64,000 nucleotides of DNA from Diphasiastrum complanatum (taxonomy: Eukaryota; Streptophyta; Lycopodiopsida; Lycopodiales; Lycopodiaceae). Below are positions 43,484 to 53,973 of the stretch, in pieces; position 1 is the first letter of the stretch; every line of letters begins with the position of its first letter. A program made the position numbers and the translations under genes. The notes beneath the pieces were generated by a model, which was not told where the DNA came from, did no database searches, and was given only the letters and a program-made list of their open reading frames with translations. Location: NCBI GenBank assembly GCA_029204225.1, contig CM055105.1, positions 10,306,551 through 10,370,550 on the forward strand. The letters are read 5' to 3'.

Positions 43484-44468
43484 TGAGATAGATCCATATT
43501 GGTAATGGTTGGTTACGAAAAGTTATTCTGCTACGCCACCACCACTAGATCTAGGAAGATCAAGCCAAATCAAGCTAGATCCATCAAGATTTGGCCAGAT
43601 TTGGCAAGATCGAGGAAATCCATCAGGATCCAAGAGGGATCCAGATCCAAATGAGATCAAGAAAGAAGCAGGTCATCAGATTTTGCGAATAAGTCCTTTA
43701 AATTTGCAGATCTGAGACCTCGATCTCAATAACTATGGCAAATTAAGGGCAAGATTCACCCAAAACTGATGGATCTGGTACCAAATGTCCGTCAAAACTT
43801 CCAGAGAACTATCTCTGCGAGAGTTTTTGATGGAGGAATCATCATTTTTTAGTGTATGTGAGGGTTCCCAAAAGCTGAATCTTCAGAACCTTCGTAGAGC
43901 ATCAAGATCATCCTACCAACATTCGCAAGGTGCATAAATGAAATCAAAAGAGTGAAATTAGCTTGCCTACATGGTTTGATCTTGAAAATCCAATCACAGG
44001 AACATGTCGTGTGAAAGATCACCTCCTACGAGAGTTGAACCCTCGCAGACAGTCTGAACCCTTGCAGAACCTTCGCAGGGCAGTCAAATCACCTTCTGAA
44101 CTCTCGCAGACTTCTCTAAGGTCTTAGAATTTTGTGAAGAAGGTCCCTGCCAAAAATTGGGTGGATCTGAGCAAAGAAAAGTGGATTTCACCTAATACGT
44201 ACTCTAAATTCCGTTATATAAGGGCTGAATTCGAGTTTCACCTTTGCTGGCGAAGCTCTGTTCAAATTTTCACTGAAATTTCCAAGTTTTTTGTTTGCGA
44301 CCAAATTTTTTACAAACTATCATCTGCTCATACTGAACACAGATCTACGCTCTGAACTATAGTTCTTGCCATCCGACACTCGTTATTCATAGTTTTTGTC
44401 ATTTCCACATCTTTTTATCTTTTCCACCGTTTTTTCTACTTTTTCACCCTTTAACTATCACTGCTAAC
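43484..44468 (+). repeat. Post-pol spacer with CTCGCAGA-type motifs
   Basis: No ORF is convincing. AGATC-rich words cover 43540-43680. CTGCGAGAG, CTACGAGAG, CTCGCAGAC and CTTCGCAGG occur at ~43790-44120, the same motif family as in the element's leader. Bases 44340-44460 are T-rich before the extra ORF's ATG at 44469, and could be its promoter or splice-acceptor region. Confidence 0.45.
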
Positions 44469-45670
44469 ATGGCCTCCTCATCCTCAGAAGACTTTGACAC
44501 CAAGCAGGTGATCCAGCATGATATACCCTCGGCCACACAGATTTGGCCCTTACCCTCTAATACTCTAATTCAACCATGGCTTCAGACAACCGGCCCATTT
44601 CTTGAGGCAATGGCTTTTTTTCCGACGCTTTTCCATTTTGAGATTAACATGGGCCTCGCCCTTCACGCTTACGCCACCTGGGATGTGTCAAAGTCACGCT
44701 TCCACTTCCTATACCAAGGTACCATGTACAAGGTCAAGATTAACGCAAACTCAATGGTCATCATTGGCATTATGTCTGGTGACCGTCAGCCCATCGTCAG
44801 GCAAAAATTCTGATCAAACCTTTTGTCACCCAAACTGCACCAGAAATTCCAATCCAGACTAACAACGGTTACCTGATAGATGCTACCACGGAACCCGTCA
44901 TTCAGGTGGCCACACATCTATTGAACAATTTTCTGGTTGTTTCAACATTTTGCAAGGACAGAATTCAGTCCAAGCTGTTGAGTCAGATAGTGAAATCCTT
45001 TCTGGCATTCCCTGGCCCCTCAATTGTGCCACATGACTGGCATATCTTCCTCATTCACGAACTAACCATCGCCATCAAACCCAACAACCGTGAGCGTATC
45101 GCAGCAGGCCCAAGGGCCTATGTGACAAGTCCGCAACAACTACGAGTGAACGCGCACTTCTTGCCATGCACACAATGATCCAAATGGGTAGAATGTGGCA
45201 CCCCTCTGGACAAAAAATCTCAATTGGCCGAAAATTCCATCAGAGTACGGTTGGAATACAGATGTAGATGCCAGAAGGGCTCTCACCATATTCGCCAATA
45301 AATATTTCAATTGTCCTGATTCAACAGTCCGTGCAGCAGTCACTTATGTCCGAGACTTAGAGCATTTAATGGGGATTGAAACTAAATGGGACAATTTTCT
45401 CCCCCCCATATTCTTTGATCCTAATAAGGCGCTAGCTTTCGACAAAGTCGAAGATCAGCTGCCAGTTGCTCGTGTGTATTATCGAGCTACCCTCCTTGGC
45501 GATCCATAGACGCGCAGATTCCAAGCGTGGGTCGACCAAGACTGGCTGACAGAAGTCCACAAGTCCCTTCACACGCCCAAGGACTTGAAGAAACTGGACC
45601 ACATCAACTTTATGGAAGACGTCATGGGCTACCTAATCCAACAAAGGCGGGCCAATAAGACTCTTTACTG
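44469..45670 (+). pseudogene. Gypsy downstream ORF, copy C, unknown function
   Basis: It opens MASSSSEDFDTKQVIQHDIP and carries the N-terminal block INMGLALHAYATWDVSKSRF, FLYQGTMYKVKINANSMVII. After a frameshift near 44810 comes a second block (KDRIQSKLLSQIVKSFLAF, DWHIFLIHELTIAIKPNNRE). The Pro/Thr-rich linker and coiled coil of copies A and B are deleted, and it joins the AYVTSPQQLRVNAHFLPC block directly at ~45115. The C-terminal block follows (DLEHLMGIETKWDNFLPPIF, LPVARVYYRATLLGDP). Stops at 45176 and 45507 interrupt it. The position after integrase is that of the env-like or accessory ORFs of Athila/Tat elements. I see no signal peptide or transmembrane helix. Confidence 0.6.
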
Positions 45671-45770
45671 AACCGACAGAGTGCTGAGGGATCGACACTA
45701 CTTCAGACCATGGGTCCTATTGGGGGTATTCCCAACGAATTGTAAATAAGTAAAATTGACTAATAAAATG

Positions 45771-46544
45771 TGTTGCGAGGGCATGGCATCCTACGTGTAT
45801 AAGTCCATGACCCAATGAGCATGTAATCTTAAGTTGTAAATAAAATAAAATAGACTTGGGCCACGAATTAAAATAAAACGAGGCCCAAAGTCATTTTTAA
45901 ACTTAGAGATTATTTTTTTTAGAGTTGGGTCCAAATTGGGACTCACATGAATCTTGTGAATTTCAATGTGCTTTTTGTGGACCCTTGGATCAAGTTGGGT
46001 CCAAGTTGAATGGATAGGATCAATGTAAATATTAGCCAATAGGATTTTGGGGCAAGGGCCTTCCCCACTTTATAAAAAGACACCATTTGTACTCTATTTC
46101 CATGCTTAATAGAGAGGAGGAGACTCTATCATTTTGGGAGCTCAAGCATCCTCATTTGCTAATCACTCTTGCTTATGCTATTGTTGTGGTTTGCTTGTTA
46201 TTTTCATTTTCTATACTTTTTATTTATGCTAGTTAAGGTTTTTTCATAAGCAATAAATCGAGCATTTGAGCTAACCTCCATCTCATCTCTCTCACTCTCT
46301 CTTACCCTCCTTCCCTCTTTTCCTCTTCTCTTCTTCTCTACTTCTCTTCTCATTCACCCTCAATCATGATGAAGTTAGTTAGGGGATTAGAGTTAGTGTG
46401 AGTAGTGTTAGTGGAGGTAGAGTTAGATAAAAAGTAGGGAACTAACTAAAAGTAGCATCTATGCATAGTTAGGTGCCTATCCACTGAACTAACCCTTGTT
46501 GACAGGTGGGAGGGCTATTACAACGTTGGATCGAAGTCCCTACA
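45771..46544 (+). repeat. Gypsy LTR, followed by a PBS
   Basis: It starts TGTTGCGAGGGCATGGCATC and ends GAAGTCCCTACA. It is immediately followed by an Asp-tRNA PBS and leader, although it also follows the element's 3' ORF. The LTR is therefore shared between two internal regions, a tandem arrangement. Confidence 0.75.
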
Positions 46545-46545
46545 G

Positions 46546-46563
46546 TGGCGCCGTTGTCGGGGA
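46546..46563 (+). promoter_or_regulatory. Primer-binding site (Asp tRNA type)
   Basis: TGGCGCCGTTGTCGGGGA lies one base after the LTR. It matches the complement of the plant tRNA-Asp 3' end except at one position. Confidence 0.8.
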
Positions 46564-46690
46564 TAGGTTTTCACTAACTAGTGTAGTTGCATTTTAGATA
46601 TTTTCTTACTTTTTTAGCTATTGACGATTAAAAATAGGTTTATCTCTGAGTAATTGTTTGATATGGAAGTTAGACTAAGAATAATGATTT
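46564..46690 (+). other. Truncated Gypsy leader after the PBS
   Basis: It aligns with 62623-62740 (GCATTTTAGATATTTTCTT versus GCATTTTAGCTATTTTCTT). It breaks off near 46690 into unrelated sequence. Confidence 0.6.
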
Positions 46691-47350
46691 CCTCGACTAA
46701 TATTGAAAGCTAAAGGAGCTGTTCCTGTAATTCTTTCCTGTCTTGAGGAGCTTCTAAGGATAGAAGCAGTTTAAGGAGGGAAGAATGTTATAACCATATT
46801 CGGTTAAGGACCTAGAATAGTCCTAGTATGGTAGACCGGCCCTCCAGTGTTCGAGATTGTTGGTCATGCCATGATTTATTTCCATGTCAAGGCCAGTTTG
46901 TGACTAATTAACCTTGACCTAGACACTCTAATTGAGATATATGGAGTATTGCATGTCTGTGTGACGGATATAGGCAGGAGGACTGCATGAAGAGATGTGA
47001 TCTATTTATAGTTGACCTGCATGGGGGTTGCATGGTTTCATGCACAGGACTCTACTCTCTATATAATGGGTTAGAGATTCTACCATCAACATATTGGGAT
47101 TAGGTGACTAGTTTCTCTCTTCTCCTCTAGGCAGGAGGACTGCATGCAAGAAGAACCTTATCATTTAGAAGATTGTGTCTAGACACAAGAAGAGGATTAT
47201 GGGTCACATCTACATTGTTATGGGCTAGTCAAATCATGGAATACAAATTGAAAGAAATATACATTTATGGACTAAACATCATGATGGCACCCCTTTGTAG
47301 AATAACTGATCAGACAAATCTTGATTCTACCAACAAAGGGTGCAGTTTAT
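46690..47350 (+). other. Possible remnant of another Gypsy 3' end
   Basis: A purine-rich stretch TTTAAGGAGGGAAGAA (~46770-46786) precedes TGTTATAACCATATTCGG. This arrangement is like the PPT and LTR start of some chromovirus-type Gypsy elements. No coding support is present and the end is undefined. Confidence 0.25.
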
Positions 47351-47360
47351 TTGACAAAGG

Positions 47361-48288
47361 ATGAGAAAGAAACGAACGCAAACTCGAAACATTTCTATTC
47401 ATGACCAACTCAAAAAGATTCGCAAAGGATTTGCGAAATTTGTCTTGCAGTCAACTCGAAAGATTCGCGAACAATTTCTTGTGGAAGCTTGTGGCTTTCT
47501 TGTTGAAGCTCGAAAGATTTCCGAACAGAATCTTGTCACGAATTTTTTTTGTTTCTTGTTCAAGCCTCAGATGTTGCAAAATTGTTGCAAACAATTTGCG
47601 AAATCTTCTAGACTGTTCTTCAAACTCACCTGTCGCGAAACTATCTCGAACAGTTCGCGAAATATTCTCGCTTTCTTCTTCAAACTCAAGAATTGTCATC
47701 TATCGTGAACAATTCATGAATGACGAAAATGTCGTAAAGAGACAAGCGTCATGAATAATTTGCGAAATACGAAGCTGAAACGAAGAGACAAACTGTCGCA
47801 AAATATTCGAGAACAAAATTTATTCGAGTATGAAAACAAAGCCTCCATTTGAATATCAACCGTCGTAAACGGTTAGATTTCTACTGTTATAGTATTAAAA
47901 GGCCAAAAGACCTTCAAATAAAAGGACAAAAGACCTATCATGTAGCAATATAAATACGTATGCACTACTCGTTAAAACTCACTCAATCAGAGACACAACA
48001 ACGAGATTAGACAACAAGAGATGTATATTGATGAATCGGATTCAGAGTTATAAAAATTCATTTTTGATCAATAGTTTCTTATTGTCTAAATTGTCCTAAG
48101 TTGTCTCATACTTTCACATATAGTCAAATACTTATGCATATAATTTCCGCACACATTCAATCAGAACAAATACTGTTCTATTAGTACATAGATCAGATAA
48201 AATCGTGATTGAAGACACTGATAGTAGTTTGATTTATTCGAACTTGCATCATGTTCTCTGTGGAAGAATAATTACTATTTTTCCTACA
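47361..48288 (+). repeat. Copia LTR region with TTCGCGAA-type motif cluster
   Basis: The right edge is the LTR end TTTCCTACA at 48288, directly followed by a PBS. The left edge is not fixed. TATAAATA at 47949-47956 is a likely TATA box. Between 47410 and 47830 the words TTCGCGAA, TTTGCGAAA and GTCGCGAAA recur at least seven times on this strand. Open frames at 47361-47754 are shadows of these words. Confidence 0.5.
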
Positions 48289-48620
48289 GTGTATCAGAGC
48301 ATACAGAATTAAAGTAGATACAGTGGTATCTTCCCTCTTAGCATTCTTCATACATTCATCAGTAAGTCGCTATCTGGAGCTTATTCAGAATTAAAAGATG
48401 TTGTTGATCACCAATATTCAAGCTAAGATCACTACAATCTTGGACTCAGAAGGTTCAAACTACTTGATTTGAAAATTAAAGACTTCACTCTTGTTGAAGG
48501 GCGAAGGTATATGGCAATGGGTAGAACCAATTTGAGGAGAAGCCAGAAGCTACTTCTGGCAAAGAACTTCAAGAATGGAGTTTAAAAAATGACAAAGCTA
48601 TAGCAATTATTGCATCTTCA

Positions 48621-48974
48621 GTGCATGACAATATAATGCTAGATCTTACATCAATTTCAAGGTTCGCAAAGGATTTATGGGAAGAATTACAAACCAAGAA
48701 TGAGACTCGATCTTGTAATCTGATCATGTTTTTGGAAGACCAATTAAGTTACCTACAGTGGGATGACAAAGACCTGAACACATTCGTGCGAAAGATTAAA
48801 GATCTATTTATTTCTTTGAAGAATTCTGGTGAAAAAAATACAATTTCTAAGGAAAAATATCTTAGTTATTTTCTTCGAGCCCTACCCAGGTCATTCCACA
48901 CAACTCGAACCTTATTGGCAAAAGATGCGATAATGACACTTCAAAAGGCAATAGATGGAGTGAAGGAAGAATAG
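48621..48974 (+). pseudogene. gag: Gag capsid part (UBN2-type)
   Basis: The strand reads FAKDLWEELQTKNETRSCNL, FLEDQLSYLQWDDKDLNTFV and YFLRALPRSFHTTRTLLAKD. The N-terminal part upstream (48430-48620) is in other frames. It is the same lineage as the scrap at 2722-3070. Confidence 0.75.
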
Positions 48975-49359
48975 AAGCTCGTGAACGTTATGAGGATAAT
49001 GGTGATTCAGAATGCTCTATTTACTCAGAAGAATAAATCTTTTAAGAAGCCTAAGTTTAAGAGGGAGTCGTCTAAGAAAAATGAGTCTAAGACTAATGAA
49101 CAACGTAGAAGATTAGGTCACACAGATGAAAAGTGTTGGCTAAATCCAAAGATTGAATGTAGTCAGTCATAGATGGGGTCATGCAACAATAGACTGTTCT
49201 CAGAATCCCAGAAACAAAAAAGAGCAAAATCGAAGCGAACCTCCAGATTCAAACTATATCAAAGACAAAGCAGAATGCTCCAGAGCAACAGAAGACAGGG
49301 CAACAAGGAATTCAACAGCTTATATTAGTACTGATCTATGCTATTAATCTAATTCAATT

Positions 49360-49735
49360 CGAGAAGTAGTACTTGATTCAGGAGCCACCTCACATTTTGT
49401 TTCCTCGAAACAAATTTTGTCTAAGTACAAGAAGACGAATGATTCGAGATTCATTATACTTAAAGATGGTTCTAAACATGTGGTTGATGGAACTGGTGTA
49501 TTATGACTAGACACGAATCAGGGAGACAAGAAACTGGAGGAAGTTCTCTATGTTCCTACTCTTGATAAAGATCTATCTATAGCTAAGATAGTTGATACAG
49601 GCATGTTAGTAACCTTCAAAAAGAAATCTTGTAAATTGTTTGAGGAAGATTCTGATAACCTGGTTGCTAAAGACAACAGAGAAGAAAATTTGTATCACCT
49701 GAACATTTGAACAAGAATCGAACAAGTCAATCAAA
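49360..49735 (+). pseudogene. Copia protease region
   Basis: VLDSGATSHFVSSKQIL contains the intact DSGA site. The fold continues with VDGTGVL, a TGA at ~49503 and KKLEEVLYVPTLDKDLSIAK. It ends at TGA ~49708 before the pre-integrase domain. Confidence 0.7.
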
Positions 49736-50345
49736 CTCAGGAATCAACACATGTATTGTGGCACAAAAGGCTATGTCATATAAACATGGAAGCCTTGTAC
49801 CAAGCCAATAAAAGTCAGAGAATTCAAGGAGTCGAACTCAAAAGTAGAGATATTTGAACTGCCTACGAATCCTGTCTTAAAGGAAAGATGACTAAAACAC
49901 CTTTCAGTAAGGATATTTATAAAGCAACTAAGGTACTTAAAATTGTGCATTCAGATATTTGTGGACCATTCGGAGTATTGTCGTTGGGTGATGCAAAGTA
50001 CTTCATTACGTTTATTGATGACTTTAGCAAGTATGCTGTCATATACTTTATTCATACCAAATCTGAAGCTTTCGAGAAATTCATTGAGTATATGAATTGG
50101 GCTGAGAAGCAGACATGCAATAAGCTGAAGCAAATTCGCACACATCGTGGAGGTGAGTACATTTCCAACGAATTCAAAGCTTACTGTACTGATCGAGGTA
50201 TTATGCACACAAAGACTACATCTTACACACCTCAGAACAATGGAATAGCTGAACGAAGGAATCGTACACTAATGGAAGCTGCAAGGTGTATGATGGCTCA
50301 TGCGAAAGCACCAAAACAGTTGTGGGCAGAAGCAGTGGCTACATC
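49735..50345 (+). pseudogene. Copia integrase, truncated
   Basis: LWHKRLCHINMEAL and the Cys box (YESCLKGKMTKTPF) precede the core. First Asp is in KIVHSDICGPFGV. FITFIDDFSKYAVIYFI follows. The second Asp position reads RTHRGGEYISNEF, with His for the catalytic Asp. Glu is in NGIAERRNRTL. The frame ends two codons into unrelated LTR sequence at 50346. One catalytic residue is lost, so it is inactive even apart from the stops. Confidence 0.8.
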
Positions 50346-50964
50346 ATGCTGAATTCACATGTGTGGGATGCCCTACACATGTATTTTTGATCTCCTAAGT
50401 ACAATAACACCATAAAGATCAGACTAGCATTGGTTGTCAATAGGAAAGCTGATCATACAAGCAATATTATTGTGTTACAAGCAAGATCTGTCAACAAAAC
50501 ATAAGACAAAGCATCATAAATGCCTCTACTCGGCTAGAGAGAGAAAATGGCAAGTATAAAACTCATGGAGAGAGAGAGAGAGAGGGCACAAAGAGCTTGT
50601 CTCCAAATTTGCATTACACACAAATTTCATCATATTCTCAGAGAGTACATCACATATATATAGATCCATGGACTCTTCTCCTACTTTGAGTTGAATTGGA
50701 GTTGTGGATCCACCTCTCAAGCTATCTAGACTTATCCAAGCCACCTTACTATGTCTAATTGTGCCACATAGTCTTTTCACACATTAAATGTGGCATGTAA
50801 AGTACAAATGGCAATTCCTATAGTAGCTCGAGTTTCTACTTCTACCTACCTTGAATATTTTATTTCTAAGATGGGTCTATACTAAGCCAAAAGAGCTCAA
50901 TTCATCTTTGGCATTTTTAGGACCCATACTCACAACATTAGATAGATTTTTCAATATTTTGACA
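50346..50964 (-). repeat. 3' LTR of Copia element 2 (minus)
   Basis: On the minus strand the LTR starts TGTCAAAATATTG at 50964, after a short purine tract TTTTAGGAG (50965-50973), and ends CACATGTGAATTCAGCA at 50346. It contains a TATATATA box near 50652-50662 and a GAGAGA tract at ~50566-50583. It abuts the truncated plus-strand Copia. Confidence 0.65.
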
Positions 50965-50979
50965 CTCCTAAAAATGTAT

Positions 50980-51543
50980 CTAATGTGAATCAAGCATTGA
51001 TCTTGAGATAAGACCAAGATTAGACCTATGCTTTGAGAAGGCACTTTTGCAAAGTGGCTTTGTGAGAAGATCAACAATACATGAAGATGTGTCGACATGT
51101 TCTAAGTCGATTTCACCTCCAATGAGCTTTTCCCTTACAAAATGGTGTGACACTTCTATATGCTTGCTTCTTGTATGAAAAATAGGATTGTTTTCAAGAG
51201 CTTGTGGCAACATGTTGTCACATTTGATCAAGGGAAGATCATCCTCTTTGATGCACTTTAGCTCCATGATTAACCTCTTGATCCAAAGCACCTCTTTAGT
51301 TGTTGTAGTGAGTGCTTTATACTTGGCCTCACAAGATGATAGAGATATGGTATCTTGCTTCTTTGAAAGCCAAGACACAAGATTGCCTCCAAGAAAGATA
51401 GTATATGCATTAATGGACTTCCAATCCATTTTATCACTTGCAAAATCGGAATCTGAATAGCCAACAATGGTTAGATCTTCATTCTTGTATAATAAACCAT
51501 AATCTTGAGTAGAAGATACATATCTTAGAACTCTCTTGGCCAT
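50980..51543 (-). pseudogene. RNase H of Copia element 2
   Basis: The frame of 187 codons reads AKRVLRYVSSTQDYGLLYKN, VGYSDSDFASDKMDWKS, LSSCEAKYKALTTTTKEVLW, KHIEVSHHFVREKLIG and VDLLTKPLCKSAF. Compared with the active element, the second-acid box reads CEAKY where the family has EAEY; the first Glu is kept. The 3' end and stop are intact. Confidence 0.85.
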
Positions 51544-51546
51544 CTT

Positions 51547-52250
51547 TCAATGTTGGATCTTGGGATCTTGCATAAACTGACTCAATTTGTGCTCACAATA
51601 GCTCAAATCGAGTCTAGTGATAGTAAGCCAAATTAAAGAGCCTATAAGACTCCTATAAAGTGTGATGTCCTCGAAGGATCTTTCATCACCTTTAATAGGA
51701 TCTTTTACATGTTTCTCAATGGGAGTATCTATGCCTTTACAACTTTGCATATTGAATTTTCTCAACATAGAAAAGACATATCTAGATTGACAAATAAAAG
51801 CATACGCTTCATGAAAATCAATCTCAAGACCCAAAATGTAATGGATCTCTCCTAGATCTTGCATTTTAAATTATTTTCCTAATGCATCTTTGGTTTCTTG
51901 AACTAGCATCAAACAACTTCCACTAAGAATAATGTCATCTACATAGATTAGGAGAATGACAATATTACTACCATCAAATTTTAAGTACATAGAAGGATCA
52001 TAGTCACTAAGCACAAATCCTAATGAAAATAGAAAGTTGTTGAGTCTTGAATACCATGATCTAGGTGCTTGTTTTAAGCCATAAAGACTTCTAAATAGCA
52101 AACACACCTTAGATTTATCCTTGATAAATCCTTGAGGCTGTTCCATGTATATCTCCTCCTCAAGATAGCCATTCAAAAAAGCGTTGGAGACATCAAGTTG
52201 AAACAGTTTTCACTTAAAAATAAGGCAAGAGAGATTATGATTCTTATTGT
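51547..52250 (-). pseudogene. Reverse transcriptase of Copia element 2
   Basis: NGYLEEEIYMEQPQGFIKDK, YGLKQAPRSWYSRLN and YVDDIILSG (Asp pair intact) lie in 51871-52176. The thumb/connection (GEIHYILGLEIDF, CKGIDTPIEKHVKD) lies in 51547-51864 after a stop near 51871. The start of RT (KMVTIRIIISL region) is in another frame at ~52200-52260. Confidence 0.8.
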
Positions 52251-52261
52251 CACCATCTTTG

Positions 52262-52750
52262 CTATAGGAGCAAAGGTTTCTCATAGTCAAGGCCATATAT
52301 TTGTGCAAAGCCTTTAGCACATAATCTTGCCTTGTACTTGTTGATGGAGCCATCATGATTGTACTTGATCTTGAACACCCACTTGCATCCAATGATATGC
52401 ATGTAAGGTGGTGGATCCACTAACTCCCATGTGTGGTTGGTGATCAAGGCATCATATTCAATCTTCATGGCCTCATACCACTCCTTGGTATTGAGGGGCT
52501 TCTTGAACATCTTTGGGCTCCTCATGAGAAACAAAATAAGCATAAGTGAAATCAAGATCCACTTGTTTTCCTTTGTCATCATAAGTGGGCCTCTTGGGCT
52601 CAGATCTCTCCCTCATGGATCTTCTAGGAGTGAAAATCCGAGGACTTCCATCTTCAAATCTTGACTCCTCCATATGTTGATTGTCTTCAATAACAATAGG
52701 TGATAGATTTTGAGGTTGCTTGATCTCGGCCCCTCCAAGAATGGACTTTT
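52262..52750 (-). pseudogene. Pre-RT linker of Copia element 2
   Basis: It has PRRSMRERSEPKRPTYDDKG (52473-52673), then NTKEWYEAMKIEYDALITNH and IIGCKWVFKIKYNHDGSIN, ARLCAKGFAQIYGLDYE (52262-52582). The two frames differ by a shift near 52495. Confidence 0.75.
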
Positions 52751-52755
52751 CTTCT

Positions 52756-53250
52756 TCATGAAAAAACTACATCTCTACTAAGAACTACTTTAGAGGTAGA
52801 GAGCATGTAGATTCGATAGGCTTTCTTTTTGGATGAATATCCAACCATTACACCTTTTCTTGCACAAGGATCATCCTTCTTTCTCGTTTCCAAGGGAATA
52901 TGGACAAAGCATATGCATCCAAATACTCTAAGGTGTTCAACCTTAGGTTTCTTCAAATAGAGTGCCTCATATGGTGACTTTCCACCAAGTGCAACATGAG
53001 GGAGTCTATTGCAAAGATAGTTTGAACAATTGATAGCCTCACCCCAAAAGTCTTTTTACAAAGATGCCTCAATTCTGATGGTTTTGGCACATTCACACAA
53101 TGTTCTATTCTTTCTTTCAGCCATCCCATTTTGAGATGGTGTATATGCACAAGAAAACTCCCTTTTGATGCCTTCAAGCTCACAATAATCATGAAATTTA
53201 TTGAAAGTGTACTCACCACCTCCATCACTTCTAAGAATCTTGATTTTTTA
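52756..53250 (-). pseudogene. Integrase of Copia element 2
   Basis: The C-terminal module EHLRVFGCICFVHIPLETRK lies at 52756-52956. The central part is in broken frames at 52953-53250. The catalytic LRSDGGGE- and NG-AER-like segments appear only after changing frame (~53100-53250). A stop separates the first-Asp box (ELIHSDVHFSSSKSK, ~53400). Confidence 0.7.
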
Positions 53251-53973
53251 AGAAAATTGCTTTTCAGCTAGAGCTTTGAACTTTAGGAAATAGTCAAACA
53301 CCATAGATTTTGAAGCTAGAAGATATACCCAAGTAAATCTAGTGAAATCATCAATGAAAGTTACAAAGCAAGTAGCACCACCCTTGCTCTTTGAAGATGA
53401 GAAGTGCACATCCGAGTGTATGAGCTCCAATGGATGTGTAGTCTTGATAGATGACTTTGAAAAAAGGCTTCTTATGAGACTTAGGTATGGCACAAACCTC
53501 ACATGGCTTGAAATTCTTGGAGTCAAAGAATTATAGTTAGGATGTCCAAACCTTCTATTCCATAGTTCCTCCAAAGACATATGAGTAGCAAAAGCACTAT
53601 CACAAGAGTTAGCATACTCTTTGGGATCAAGCTTGTAGATTCCACCATATCTAGACCCAAATGCAAGGATCTCATCATGCTTTTTGATTGTACATGTATC
53701 AACATTGAAATTCACATCTAGTCCACTATCAAACAATTGCCCAACACTAATAAGATTTTTTGTTAACTTGGGAACAAAAAGTACATTAGACAGAGAAAGA
53801 ACTTTTGATGAAGAAAGCTTCAAGGGGATGGTCCCTATGCCTTCAATAGGACACTCATGATCATTTGCTCTATAGATGGACTTCTTGGCTCCTTCATAAG
53901 GTGGCGGATGAAAAAGAATACTTGGAGCTACACATATGTGAGGAAGCTCCACTGTTGATATACCACGAACCAT
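53248..53973 (-). pseudogene. Protease C-part, pre-integrase and integrase N-part of Copia element 2
   Basis: IPLKLSSSKVLSLSNVLFVP completes the protease fold. LEELWNRRFGHPNYNSL is the pre-integrase box (His to Asn in LWHKRLGH). The first catalytic Asp is in ELIHSDVHFSSSKSKGGATC, followed by FVTFIDDFTRFTWVYLL. The Cys box between them is shortened, consistent with a deletion near 53515. Confidence 0.8.

Larger units (their letters stand above)
37795..46544 (+). mobile_element. Ty3/Gypsy element (Athila/Tat-like), 5'-truncated
   Basis: The order is leader (37795-38486), gag (38487-39950), protease (~40260-40770), RT (~41100-42520), integrase (42521-43483), spacer, extra ORF (44469-45670), 3' LTR (45771-46544). 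Integrase placed after RT shows Ty3/Gypsy. The additional ORF after integrase and the Asp-tRNA PBS seen next to the same LTR fit the non-chromoviral Athila/Tat branch. The 5' LTR is missing; the left junction is with a Copia relic at ~37794. RNase H is deleted. All ORFs have stops or frameshifts, so it is inactive. No chromodomain is seen. Confidence 0.8.
48290..50345 (+). pseudogene. Copia element (plus), gag to integrase, 3'-truncated
   Basis: PBS TGTATCAGAGC at 48290-48300 (initiator-Met type, first base changed). Gag capsid follows at 48621-48974, then two degenerate zinc knuckles (RRLGHTDEKCW at ~49110-49142; WGHATIDCSQN at ~49170-49204). Next come protease VLDSGATSHFVSS (~49368), pre-integrase LWHKRLCHINMEAL (~49757) and integrase (49888-50345). 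Stops at ~48961, 49169, 49345, 49503, 49708 and 49856 disable it. RT and RNase H are absent because the element ends at the boundary of the minus-strand LTR at 50346. Confidence 0.85.

Noticed and set aside
47361-47754. Two overlapping 115-117 codon plus-strand frames
   Set aside because: They are generated by repeated TTCGCGAA/GAAGCTCG words within an LTR and have no conserved motif.
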